DNA of 64,000 nt from Sipunculus nudus (Eukaryota; Annelida; Sipuncula; Golfingiida; Sipunculidae): the NCBI GenBank assembly GCA_026874595.1, contig CM049311.1:31889176-31953175 (forward strand). Reading direction: 5' to 3'. Numbering within the stretch: the stretch's first letter is position 1; each line of letters starts with the position of its first letter. Under the pieces are notes generated by a model. That model had not been told where the DNA came from. It searched no databases and worked only from the letters and a program-made list of their open reading frames with translations. The position numbers and the translations under genes were made by a program. Shown piece after piece: positions 48,901 to 59,000 of the stretch.

Positions 48901-51367
48901 TAAAAGATTTTGATCTAATTTTGGGTATACAATTGCATTTTGATTAGTTTAAGCTATATTACTGAAAAAAAAGTCCCTAGCTTTAACAATGTTTTGTGTT
49001 TAGTGACCAAATATTTTTTATGATTTTTTACAAACTGCAATATGTTTGGACCCATAACTTTTTTAAATTATAAAATACAGACCTAATTTCTGGCATGTAC
49101 ATAGGAACTATATAGAGGAATATTAATGACAAATATGAGGAAAAACAGATGAGTGGTTTGGATATTAGGCAGTCCTGAAGTGTGAAAATAGGTTTTTAAT
49201 TAAAAAATGAGGTTTTTCCTTAATTTCTCAAAGGAAGGAAGTCGCAAAGACCCAGTTTTCGGCTTGGTAGGAGATCTTCGGGACATCTAACATTATGCCG
49301 AATTTTGGATTCCTAGGTCTTACGGTTTCAAAACGTGCCACATCTACGGACGGACGGACGGCACGACAGAGGACGGACGGACAGACGGACGGACGACGGA
49401 CAATGGACCACGACTATAGCTCAGATGACTTATAGTCAGCTGAGCTAAAAATGGTGATTTAGCAAGCCTGTACTGTATGTTTCATTTACAAATATGGAAT
49501 GATAAGGGTGCTTGGCAAAATGGCATACATCGCCGCACCTCGGAGCTCCAGAAACAAACGACTTCAATTTCTCCGACGGGAGGACTTAGGCTGCGTGCTC
49601 TTATCCGAGGTATCTCTCTAGACCAGCGATTTCTTTGTTTTAAAACTTTGTTTTATGACCTGACAGTTATGCTCGTGTTTTACTAAGAAAACCCTATTAA
49701 AAATATTGGTTCCTTAACTATGCAGTCTCGAATAAACTTGGGTTGCTAAAGTATATATATTACGCGGCATCGCGTTTTCAAGGGTCCTCATTAAATGCCA
49801 TGCAGAGAGCTTTCGTGCATGGTCTGCTTCGGTTCCTTGATCATTTACCATGGTTAACACACGAAGGGACTGTTACCAAGTCTAACCATATTCGGAAAAA
49901 TCTAGCCGACTTAAATTCATTATGAACAATCTATGCAGTTTATATATTGTGAAAACTATATTCCTGCTTCTGATATTGGCGCCAACAAAACCCTGTATAA
50001 TTGTACAATCTTACAACATACAATTCTTTGTAGGCATGCTTTTCCATTGGTAGAAATGTAATATTCGCGCCTGTTTTCCCTGGAAAATACCCATTTTCGG
50101 AATGGAAAATAGCTAAATATGTTAGCGGTTAGATAGGTCAATTAGGCATGGAATGTTTCATTAAGCACCGAACATGAGACTGTGCTCCAAACTTATATTT
50201 TCAATACTAGCAATACCTTTACTCCTGCTTCATCGAAGAAAAACTTAAATTATAATGCATAATTGTTACATTTCCAATGGGTGTACAAATATGCAAATAA
50301 TGTTTTTATCGACAATTTCGTGTTATGTCTATACAGCAATATAGCAAGATACATGGCTGTGCAAATAAATAATTTATGTTTAAATATTTGTGGATTTTAT
50401 TTTCAAAATAAGCCCCATTTGTGAACATATCATAAAGACCCCTCCCTAGCTTAACCTAACTTTGCACTAAACTCAAAGAAAAAGAGAAAGCGAAGAGATG
50501 ACAAAACATACTAGTGACATAGTTCATTTTTTGTGTCGGCCTCATTGTAAATAATTTCGTGTCTGTATTTACCATGCCAAGATTAAAACATGGATTTAAT
50601 ATTTACCTCAAGATCGTTTGTTCATATATTTATAATTTTTCATTTTTTTTAATATTCGAATTGTAGGTGCTGTTCAAGTATTACGTAACTTGGATACAAT
50701 CGATATGGAGCATTTGTACTGTGGCAAGATTTGTACCGACGAAACAAAACGTGTTCGTCGTCTGGCACGCATGGACTGTCTGCGCTTACCTCGCTTCATT
50801 GGGGACCTGGAGAAGTACAAGAAAAGCCTAAGAAATATTGCATACACAAATGGTTTGTTGGAAAAACCCATTAAGAGAACCGGATCCATCAAAAAGAGTA
50901 CCAACGAACAATCTGAGGCCACAGAACCTGTGACAAGTCAAACAGTAGAACCTGCGCCGCCGTACTCACGTGGTGTTTTAGCGAGATCTCGGGTGGGGAT
51001 TTCGTATTCGTCTGTCTCAGATCTTTCACTTGACCGCTACACTCCATCCTTGTCCAGACTAAGCATAACTTCTGGCGTCGTTCATGGCCCCTGTGCTTTT
51101 CTTTACCCTGCTAACCCCGATGAGTATGGTGTGTTAGTAACACCCCGCACTTCGCGGACAGAAACGGAGGCGCCAATCAGTCCGCGTGACCAGTCACGTG
51201 ACTCCGATGACACCGGTCGTCTGCTCAAACGCTCTCGATCTCGGCAGCTGAAATTACGCGAGACTTCTCCAGATGAGTCACCACGGACGAATTACTTGAA
51301 AGAATCAGAGAGAAGTTCCTGGTTCAGGAAACTTATACGAGCCCCTAAATGTTTAAATATTGTCTAA
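33907..51367 (+). CDS. MATCAP: Microtubule-associated tyrosine carboxypeptidase (MATCAP, KIAA0895/KIAA0895L family)
   Basis: Zinc metallopeptidase that removes the C-terminal tyrosine of alpha-tubulin on microtubules. Coding exons are 33907-34322, 36534-36684, 40172-40340, 46848-47015 and 50667-51367, phases 2/0/1/1; they join without a gap to 534 residues. Residues 1-30 are basic. The catalytic domain runs about 31-400: CPTNLEEEKEKFL (family form RPTN...E..KF), DHEIGTHY with the metal-site H183, E184 and H188, then YQPWFSDR and TEEGLAS (220-226, expected third ligand and active-site surroundings). After that come LWNPALLYYTACKA, TFRELFDHI, DQCYFEGAVQVLRN and LEKYKKSLRNIAYTNGLLEK, all aligning to the vertebrate order. 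About 130 extra residues follow, rich in Ser, Arg and Pro and probably disordered. Whether it is orthologous to vertebrate MATCAP1 or MATCAP2 cannot be told. Long introns host several repeat elements. Converges on COQ3. Confidence 0.93.
34323..36533 (+). other. MATCAP intron, nothing else seen
   Basis: GT at 34323 to AG at 36533. AT-rich, with no repeat boundary or exon that I can support. Confidence 0.5.
36685..40171 (+). other. MATCAP intron, nothing else seen
   Basis: GT at 36685 to AG at 40171. AT-rich; small frames on both strands near 37133-38179 have no recognisable domain. Confidence 0.5.
41211..41313. repeat. 103-bp repeat, first copy (pair with 44513-44615)
   Basis: The stretch TATACACGTATTTCC ... 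CATGRCAGCATTAGGGGACT ... CTGTATAATTGGACTC ... CTGCATG is found again in the same orientation at 44513-44615 with scattered substitutions. The two copies bracket the element at 41736-44342. The second copy continues into a possible LTR. Confidence 0.8.
41736..44342 (-). mobile_element. Helentron-like (HINE-type) element, family 1 copy B
   Basis: Reverse orientation relative to copy A. The left edge is the terminal hairpin at 41739-41769 (arms TAGCTCAGCTGACT and AGTCATCTGAGCTA, loop GTA, one mismatch) followed by the CGTCCGTCCC tail. The right edge is CTGAGCGTCATGACCAATGGGTCACTTGTT, ending at 44342. The interior is mostly the ~340-bp tandem array. At 2.6 kb it is the longest copy here. It lies in a MATCAP intron and contains no transposition gene. 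Confidence 0.65.
42048..43790 (-). repeat. Array of about six ~340-bp tandem units in element B
   Basis: The anchor GATCATGGAGTGTTTCATCAG recurs at about 42048, 42398, 42739, 43074, 43406 and (diverged) 43747, giving steps of 350, 341, 335, 332 and 341 bp. Each unit has TTTGAGACCT, a CATCTGTTAACAGGGCACAAATC block and a CAGAATAATGAAAAATTTGATAC-type block. In several units a C run expands just before CAGAATAAT (about 42297-42310, 42618-42652 and 42969-42985). These units are homologous to those in element A. Confidence 0.9.
44348..44491. repeat. Array of five regularly spaced palindromes
   Basis: Five imperfect palindromes with half-site TCAGKCAATTTR and its inverse (AAATTGNCTGA) lie at 44348-44376, 44381-44404, 44410-44433, 44439-44462 and 44468-44491. 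The last four start exactly 29 bp apart, each 24 bp long with a 5-bp spacer. The array begins 6 bp after element B ends and stops 15 bp before the possible LTR start at 44506. It is not a CRISPR array (eukaryotic intron, 5-bp spacers). Its nature is unknown. Confidence 0.85.
44506..44925 (+). mobile_element. Possible solo LTR or LTR fragment
   Basis: Begins TGTAACATATACACG and carries CAATAAAGATCTGTTATTA near 44864, followed by CTGTCAACA near 44925. TG...CA ends with an internal AATAAA are LTR-like. Its first 110 bp are repeated at 41211-41313. No flanking 4-6-bp duplication, primer-binding site or internal coding region was found, so this is tentative. Confidence 0.35.
45233..46010. repeat. 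Tandem ~300-bp repeat, third family
   Basis: Related blocks start near 45233, 45558 and 45840 with the order ACAGATTTCTTTCATA, GTGCATAGATATG, CCATCTAAAATGGGGTCATGACCTTAA, TGACCTTGRCCTT, GGTGAAAATCACA, TGCATGGATT, AAGTTGACCA and GGTGGCGC. Steps are about 325 and 282 bp. No terminal structures were identified. It lies in the same MATCAP intron as element B. Confidence 0.75.
47633..49451 (+). mobile_element. Helentron-like (HINE-type) element, family 1 copy C
   Basis: The left end is AAACAAGG with the palindrome GACCCATGGGTC (within 47639-47652) followed by GGCGCTAAGCTGA. The right end is a GACGGACGG tail (49352-49400) and the 31-nt hairpin at 49417-49447, then AAAA. The ends match copies A and B, but the interior differs: it has a poly-G run at 47758-47774, AT-rich filler and no clear 340-bp unit array. 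So the ends are conserved while the core is variable. Located in the last MATCAP intron. Confidence 0.6.
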
Positions 51368-52587
51368 TTGGCCAGATATTAATTTATATTTATGACATTA
51401 CATTCCATGCAACCACGAAACAAATGTAATAACTTTTTATATTCATAGGGAAATATACATAATATTCATTAATTATACACCTTCATGTTCAATACCATCA
51501 CATTTGATTAATAACATTTTTGAAGTAAGAATTATTGATACTTATTATTAATATTTTACATTTTTCGTGGTGTTAAGCTACAGTGATCTCTTTAACATAT
51601 ATATATTCTAGAGGCAGCATATGTGCCAATTCCCTATAGTGAATTTCATTGATTTGTAATGAAAAATATCAAGTTGGATAATTGGTAGTTCGTGCAGGTT
51701 ATATGTTGTGAAATCAATATATGATGTCAGACTGAATATTATACATTCCTATAGTGGCAAGTAACAGTGTTCATGCAGTCACTTCATACGTTTCCCTTTG
51801 ACTATAATATTTAATTTTCAAGTGTTCTTAATATGCAAAATTTAAGAGGTTTACCAGTTACAGTATTATACAATAAAATAATGATTTTATAAATTATTTT
51901 TAATATGCTAACCAGTGAATTGTCAATTAGCTCTCACAAGCAGGATTATGGCATGTATATAGGCTGGACCAGACGCCTTTTTCTGATCAGTGGAATGGAG
52001 GTGTGTGTATCATTTGGGGCTGCTGAATTTTATAATTTGATTAAGTCTTATTTATTAGGAATCGATGACATTTCCAATATATAAAATATTCCATTGTTTT
52101 AATTAAAAGACGCCACATGAACATTTCCAAACCTGTTCACAGTATTTTAAATTAAATATAATTTGATGAGTATTTAAAGGTATTCCTCTCTTATATGCAT
52201 ACAGTATGTGTGATTCAGACTTAAGAAAATGTTTTAGGGCATAAGAAAGTGCCCATAAGTTAGATAATTCCATAATTTTTTGTCTTTATTCGGGTTTATG
52301 TGAACATTATAGGACACGCATATTCGTGTAAATGTGGTTTTACCCTTTATACTACTTATAAGGTGAACGTATATAACCATTAGCAGGGAGATCCTAGTCG
52401 CAATATTTACCAATTATAGTTTGTATATAATTTATTTTAAAAATTGATATAGAACATTCCGTGACCCTTACTGATGATGGGTCCCTAACACTCGGCAAGA
52501 ATCATGGCATCGTTTTGACTGTGCCATCAGCGTTTCTGATTTTTAATATCCATACATGGTGCTCTTATGTGCGACTATATTTACATA
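51368..52587 (+). other. MATCAP 3' UTR and downstream flank
   Basis: AT-rich sequence after the MATCAP stop with AATAAA at 51872-51877; a further AATAAA lies at 52810-52815. No other gene is seen. Confidence 0.4.

Positions 52588-52682
<95 letters not shown>
52588..52682. repeat. Duplicated (AT)n microsatellite
   Basis: Two long AT runs, each introduced by ACATATGAATAT, stand head to tail, indicating duplication of the microsatellite together with its edge. Confidence 0.9.
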
Positions 52683-52685
<3 letters not shown>

Positions 52686-52689
52686 TAAT

Positions 52690-54900
52690 TTCTCAGACAT
52701 TGTGTTCATTTGTTAGATTGCTTCTCTTTATATGCATATCTGTGATAGATCTAGATAATTTAATCAGTTTACATTCTGGTGTAGCGAGTTTTTATTTTGT
52801 ATTGCTGGCAATAAAACCCTATACGAAGTACCAGCGACTTGTCCATTTATTACAAATGCCATGTCAGTAAAGGCACTGGTGCAAGTGAGGCTGTCATAAT
52901 TGATCCCGTATTATAATTATGGTAAATCTGACGATCAGGGACTTGCTTGGTTCAAGTTGCAGGCTGCAAAAATGGATCGAAAACCAAGAAGCGTCCCAAC
53001 ACGAGTTATGTTCAGTGTACATCCAAAACATGGCCCGGGGGGGGGGGGGGAAGAGTGTTGAATTTGTTGAAAATAAGTACACCAGATGAAGCTCAAAAGT
53101 CATAATCTGTGTATTAAACGACACCGTTAACTTCCTCCCGTCACCTAAAGACAACTAGCTTGTTTCAACGATGATCCGGGGTACATTTCTAGCAGCACTT
53201 TTTTTCAAACTGGGTTATTACATTTAAATAACTGTGAACTTAATAAAACTGACCAGGTCTATTGTCTTAAAAAAAAAATACACTAAATCAGGTTTCTCAA
53301 AAGTGACTTCATGTATTAACTGAAAGTTTTGTATTACCATTGCTCCAACTACAATTCAATTTTTTCTTATTTCTTAAGAAAGACTTTATGTAATGATCTA
53401 TATTTTGGGACTTTCCCAAGTTTTGATAACTACATCAATTTAACACGGACACGTTTCATCGCATATTCCTGCATAAAATTTGATTTCTTAGAATTTTAAT
53501 TGTGCCCACTTCCCACGTCCAATCTGTAAATTGCTGAAGCAGTTGTCAGGAATACTCGTGTCAGAGTTTCGTTTGTCTTCGGGTGAGTTAAAACAACTTG
53601 TAATAAAGCAGATGGTAGCTTGTCTGTTGAGAGTTATTCTAACTCCCCCCCCCCCCCCCCCCCCCCCCCCATTTTGTTTTTACGTGTTGTGTATAGGACT
53701 ACTGAAGTTCTCAGGGGCCTCAATTTAGGGAGGGGGGATATATGATCTATATATCCCCCACTTTTTGGCAAGTGAAGGGGGGGGGGGGATTGTCAATGTA
53801 ATCAGCCCCCCCCCCTATTCAGAGAATGACATTTATAAAATTGCAAATTAAATATATTAATAAATAGAATTATATACTTTGGTTCCATTTATGAGTATTC
53901 TATGAAATATTTGAACTAAACCTGGTTTAGAATTGAATTATACTGGAAACATGATACCATACTTTCCAAAACCGTATACTTAATTTTAATATATTTGAAA
54001 TGTGATTAAGTATATATTTGATAATATATTTGAAATTTGTCATACAGACGCTATATGTATGTGTGTGTGTCTGCATGCGAATCATCCCCCCACCCTGGAA
54101 GATAAATTGAAGGCACTGGAAGTTCTGGCCGCTCTGGTGTATTTATAACCCGAGCTTTGAAACTTCAAAGTGGTCACCGCCGGGACCGGAAGAAACTTAT
54201 CCGTGAGATGATGGACGCGGGAGGCTGAGATCCAGGTTACTGTGTTTAGTTAAAGTGGTCATTTAAATCATATACGCACTGAGTTTTCAAGGTTGGTTCG
54301 TCTCTAAGACTTGTTTAAAATTAAATTAATCTAAAGACTTAAAGGATGAAAATAGAGGGTCGGTTATATTGGGTAGATAAGATGGTTTGGACTAAAGGCG
54401 TCACCTTCCTACGCTCTTTGGCGACGAAACTGGCATCATTGATTGTTCTGAAAGTTGATGTGCCCTTTCTACTTGGCTACCTTGAAGCTTTATTAAATGA
54501 ACAAGAATTGTAGCATCGCCGTTGTTTCAAATGAGACTGACTGGCTAAATACTTTTAGGGTGACATAAAGTTTGCACTTTGATTTTTAATGTTTTCAATG
54601 AGACTGACTCCTTCTAGAGTAACCTCAAGGTTTGCTCAGTATCTTGTTGCATGTGTGTGTGATTTCCCCCCCCCCCCCAAGTAACTTCTTTATATTTGAC
54701 TGTGAACGAATATCTGTTAAAGACAGTTTCACTTTGCATAAGGCTTGTGTATCAAGTGTATTCCCCAAAATATGTCAGTGAAAAATGAGGCTGAATTCAT
54801 TTCTGCAACAACACCAAATAACATTTAATGTTTCTTATCTTACTCCTGCTATATCAGCAATAATTAAATTTTATTCTCTTTCTGTTTATAATAGAATAAC
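52690..54900. other. Intergenic stretch between convergent MATCAP and COQ3
   Basis: No supportable exon. Rich in G/C homopolymers: about 53038-53050 (G), 53645-53670 (C, 26 bp), 53778-53788 (G) and 54666-54678 (C). Confidence 0.4.
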
Positions 54901-54903
54901 TTA

Positions 54904-55942
54904 AACAACTAGAATATCAGCAGAAGCTGACAAAAGCCCTCAGCCAAAAGAACAGTGTTTAGAGGTGGTAACAGTAACAAGTACTAAACATCTGTTCTCA
55001 CATGGATGTATATCTGTACATGTCTCAGTTATAAATTTAAAATGGAGAGGTATGTACCATGATTTATAACAATCATCTAAATGCTTCCTGAAAAATAAGC
55101 TTCTAAGTTTTATTCTATTATAAGCTCTGTGACCTTGAAAAGTAGGTCAAGGTCACCCATCTTCAAACTTGACCGAGATTTTGTTCATATACATCTTCAC
55201 CAAAGAAATAAAATTCCTATTATGAATCCTTTAGAGATATCCCGGCCACAAGGCCAAAGTTGAAAAATCCAAGAAAAATTCATTAAAAATCAGAAATTGT
55301 AGGTGGCATCCCCAAACTTGTGCAGCAGTTACAGACCATCAGTCCCTATGATCATAGTAAGTATTGTGAAAATCCACCCAATGGTTCTTGAGATATAAGC
55401 TTCTAAATGTTTTTTTCTATAATCAGCTCTATAACGTATAAAAATAGGTCAAGTTCACCCTTTTTTGAACTTGACCGAGATTTTGTCAATATACATCTTC
55501 ACCGAAAAAATAAAATTCCTACGGTGAATCCTTTTAGAGATATCCCGCTCACAAGCCTAAAGTTGAAAAATCTGATAAAAATTCATTAAAAATCAGAAAT
55601 TGTAGGTGGCCCCAGCAAACTTGTGTAGCAGGTACAGACTATCAGTCCCAATAATCATAGTAAGTTTTGTGAAAATCCACCAAATGGTTCCTGAGTAATA
55701 AGCATCTAAGTGTTTTTCTATAATCAGCTCTAAAATGTAGAAAAATAGGTCAAGGTATCTTCGAACTTGACCTAGATTTTGTTGATATACATCCTTACCG
55801 AGGAAATAAAGTTCTGACGGTGAATTCTTTTCAAGATATCCCGCTCACAAGGTAAAAGTTAACGGACACCGGACGGACGGATGGACGGACAGCTTGGTTG
55901 ACGACAATAGCCCATTTGCCTAAGGGCTGAGGGCTAAAAAAA
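54904..55942 (+). mobile_element. Second Helentron-like family with ~300-bp tandem units
   Basis: Left edge AACAACTAG...AGCCCTCAGCC (motif at 54935-54945). Right edge: a CGGACGGACGGATGGACGGA tail, then a terminal stem-loop at 55908-55936 (outer arms TAGCCC/GGGCTA) and AAAAAA. The motif GGCTGAGGGCT at the right end is the inverse of the left motif. Inside are three units of about 300 bp starting near 55097, 55394 and 55698 (ATAAGCTTCTAAGT, GACCTTGAAAA-type, CAAACTTGACCGAGATTTTGT, GAGATATCCCG, AAATCAGAAATTGTAGGTGG). The sequences differ from family 1 but the plan is the same. It abuts the 3' end of COQ3. Confidence 0.6.
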
Positions 55943-56057
55943 TTGAATACAAACTTCTCTCATAGATAACAAGTAAAAATGGACTAAATTTGATTTATCT
56001 TTACTTATCAAAACAAACAGTATATACATAAGTATTTACAAAATCAATCATTTAAGT

Positions 56058-59000
56058 TCACTCCTGTGGGTGCTCTGGTTGTCGAGATTTTACTGCATGA
56101 AGAGCATAGTTCATATTGGTATCCTGAACCCAAGACCAGTTCATAGAGCACGGATTCAGCAGCATGCCATGGACCAGTCGAGTCTGCATACCATCTGAAA
56201 TGTAAAATGTAATGTTACGACAACACTAGACTGGCCAAGTGAGTAAATCTAATAAGACTTACCCTTTATAATACATTTTCTAAATGAGCAAAAAACTAAG
56301 AAAGGAACTGACACCTGGCTGCCAACTAAATAACCAACTTATTGTTCTCTGTCTGCCATGCTTTTGTGCTGACACAAGTTCCTGCTTAGGTTATGTTTAT
56401 CATGGCATGGAATTAAGTGTTCTCTTATTTAATTTTTTCGGCCAATATAATTACTAACGACCTAGCTGGTCTAATCTGACAACAGTTCTGTCATAATGAG
56501 ACTAGCCTATAGTCTACACCCCATGCATATTGCGGACACAGGTGTCAATTGTTTACTTGGGCGTATCCATGGAAAGGATGCATAATTGCATAAACAAGAT
56601 GAAAGTTGTAATTTTCTATGTTTCATTCATTTTTCTAGGCTTTTGCTACATTTTGGAATTTGTTTTGATACAAGGGGTATTAATGAGTGCACATTTAATT
56701 ATAATAATGCCAAGTGTCTTATTTCTGGGTGTGTGTGTGTGTGACTGTTCTGGTCTATCTTGCAGGCCTATTCCTATTATTATTCAGATTATCAACGATC
56801 TCTATATAATTATGCTGCCATAATGCTGGACCTCCTTCAGGCTTTTCAATTTCTGTTATGTAACAGTTAATCCAAATATTGCAGAGACCATGATATATCC
56901 CAGTTACCCAGGTGACTGATTTATTAATGTAGCATCCCTGGCAGAAGCCCCCTTAATTTAAAATAAACCACAAAGCTTTTTCAAATGCAAAGTAGATCCC
57001 ATAAAGTATCTATGATTTTATACCTAGTACAAAATTTCACATTTATTTTCATATGAAATTAAAACATTTTTTAAATATTTTTTTTTTCTTAAATGGTATA
57101 CAATTTTAAGGAACCAATAACAGCAAACCGCTTTTTTATAAGGGCTTATATAAGTCTACATGAATATATCTTATACTATATTTTTGCTTTTCATCTTCAA
57201 TGTTTCTTTTGTCTTAAAATAAATTAAAATTTTTTTATCAAATCAACATTGGAATTTTCAATTTTAAGTTAGAGAGAAATATGATACATAAATTCAAGTC
57301 AGAAAAAAATGATACAGGAAACACAAAAAAAGTGATTACACTCGGTTATAAAGAGAATGACTACTGGAAGAATGTTAAGAAATGTCAAGAACAAATAAAG
57401 AAGATCTGAATGGAGTATTTACTGATGATGTACTGTATATATATTAGATTATGGGAGTCTGCAAATGATGTAAAATGAGAATGTGCCTTTCTGGGAACAA
57501 GAGTCAATATAAATCTAATTATACAGAGGAGACGTAGCAGTAATGGGTTAACTGTGCATTAGCAGCACTTTATACGTGAATATTTCAGCAGTTCCTGGTA
57601 TACAAAGTAGGTATCACAAGCCCTTAACAGACTAAAAATACTAGTTACATGTGATAAATATGTAATTTGAAACAAGTGAACCAGAAGGATAGATTTTAAA
57701 CCAAAGCTGGACCTGGGTTGTGGTTGTGTTTTGTTATAAATATAAAGGTTCTGGAGTCATTTCAGTAACAGTTCATGAGCAGTAATATATCCAAATTAAG
57801 GTGCCAATATTCTCCCTTCAGATTGTAGATTAATAATTTTTTTTCACTTTTAGCCATGGATGAACAACATGTCTTGTACACTTCCATTCCCTGTGCATCA
57901 CCTTCTAAAGATTTATTTACAAAGGGGATAAAGCTCTTCAGAGTATGTCATGCATTGTAACTGCACAATATTTTGGTTATATTATTATCAGACACACAGA
58001 TATAAAATTGCCCCCATATCACCCACCTTTGACTTGTTTCCTTCTTCTCCATTTAATTTTTTTTTTAAATACTCTAAAAAGTAAATTATTAAAATAAATT
58101 CTTTATTTAACACTGCAGTCTTGAACCAAATCTGGGCTTGAAGAAAGTGTGGTTTATTGTTGTTGCAGAGTTAAGAGCTTGGCTTTTGGAAATTCATCAG
58201 CAGTACCCATGAAATGCTGTGCTAAATGTCCACACGAACCTCTCACTGTAAGGGCAAAACTGGTCTATAGCCTTTTTCACTGTGGGGCACCCATTTAAAT
58301 GATTGAATCTCTTCTTAAATGGACAGATCAGTTCCAAAATATAGGCTGCAATGGATTTGATGATTGAGGCATAAACCTAGTTTGCTATAATGAAACCAAA
58401 ACCATTTTTGCAAAATATTTGATCAATTAATTTCAGTCAATATCTGAGAAAAAAACAGATTGTCACAGTATCTCAACCCCACTGAAGAAAGTAAAGTTAA
58501 TTAGTCATATGTTCAAACTGCATAAGCTGTTGATTGGTTGTATAGTTCCATAAATATTCTAATATAACTTTCAAACTCAGGCTGCCAACCCATGGCAGGC
58601 AGCATGTCACTTGGCTACAAGATTCAAAAGGACCAGAAGGTTGCCAAAAAATTAAATGCTGGTTTTTTGTTATGAAGTTTTACTCATATCAGGCCTTAAG
58701 TCCCTCTTCAGCTTTAGTGTCAAAAGGTTTGATAATATTTAAGTGAATAATTGCCACATTTAATGAGCTCCTCCTGGTTGAACTGACAATAACAATGCAG
58801 ACACAAGATATCTGAATACAACTGTAAATATAATATGGTAAAACCTAACCTAATGACACATTTAGCGACCACCTCCAAATAAAGACCACGGCCACTTTTA
58901 GTCCTAATTTGTTTTTGCTCATCATATAAGACCTCACCCAGCCTACCATCTCAAAAGTGTGACCATTTATCAAGGTCTGATGATGGTCATAATTTTCAGG

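Noticed and set aside
56530-56823. 97-codon ORF with hydrophobic segments
   Set aside because: Lies in COQ3 intron 4 on the opposite strand; low-complexity T-rich DNA gives spurious membrane-like peptides.
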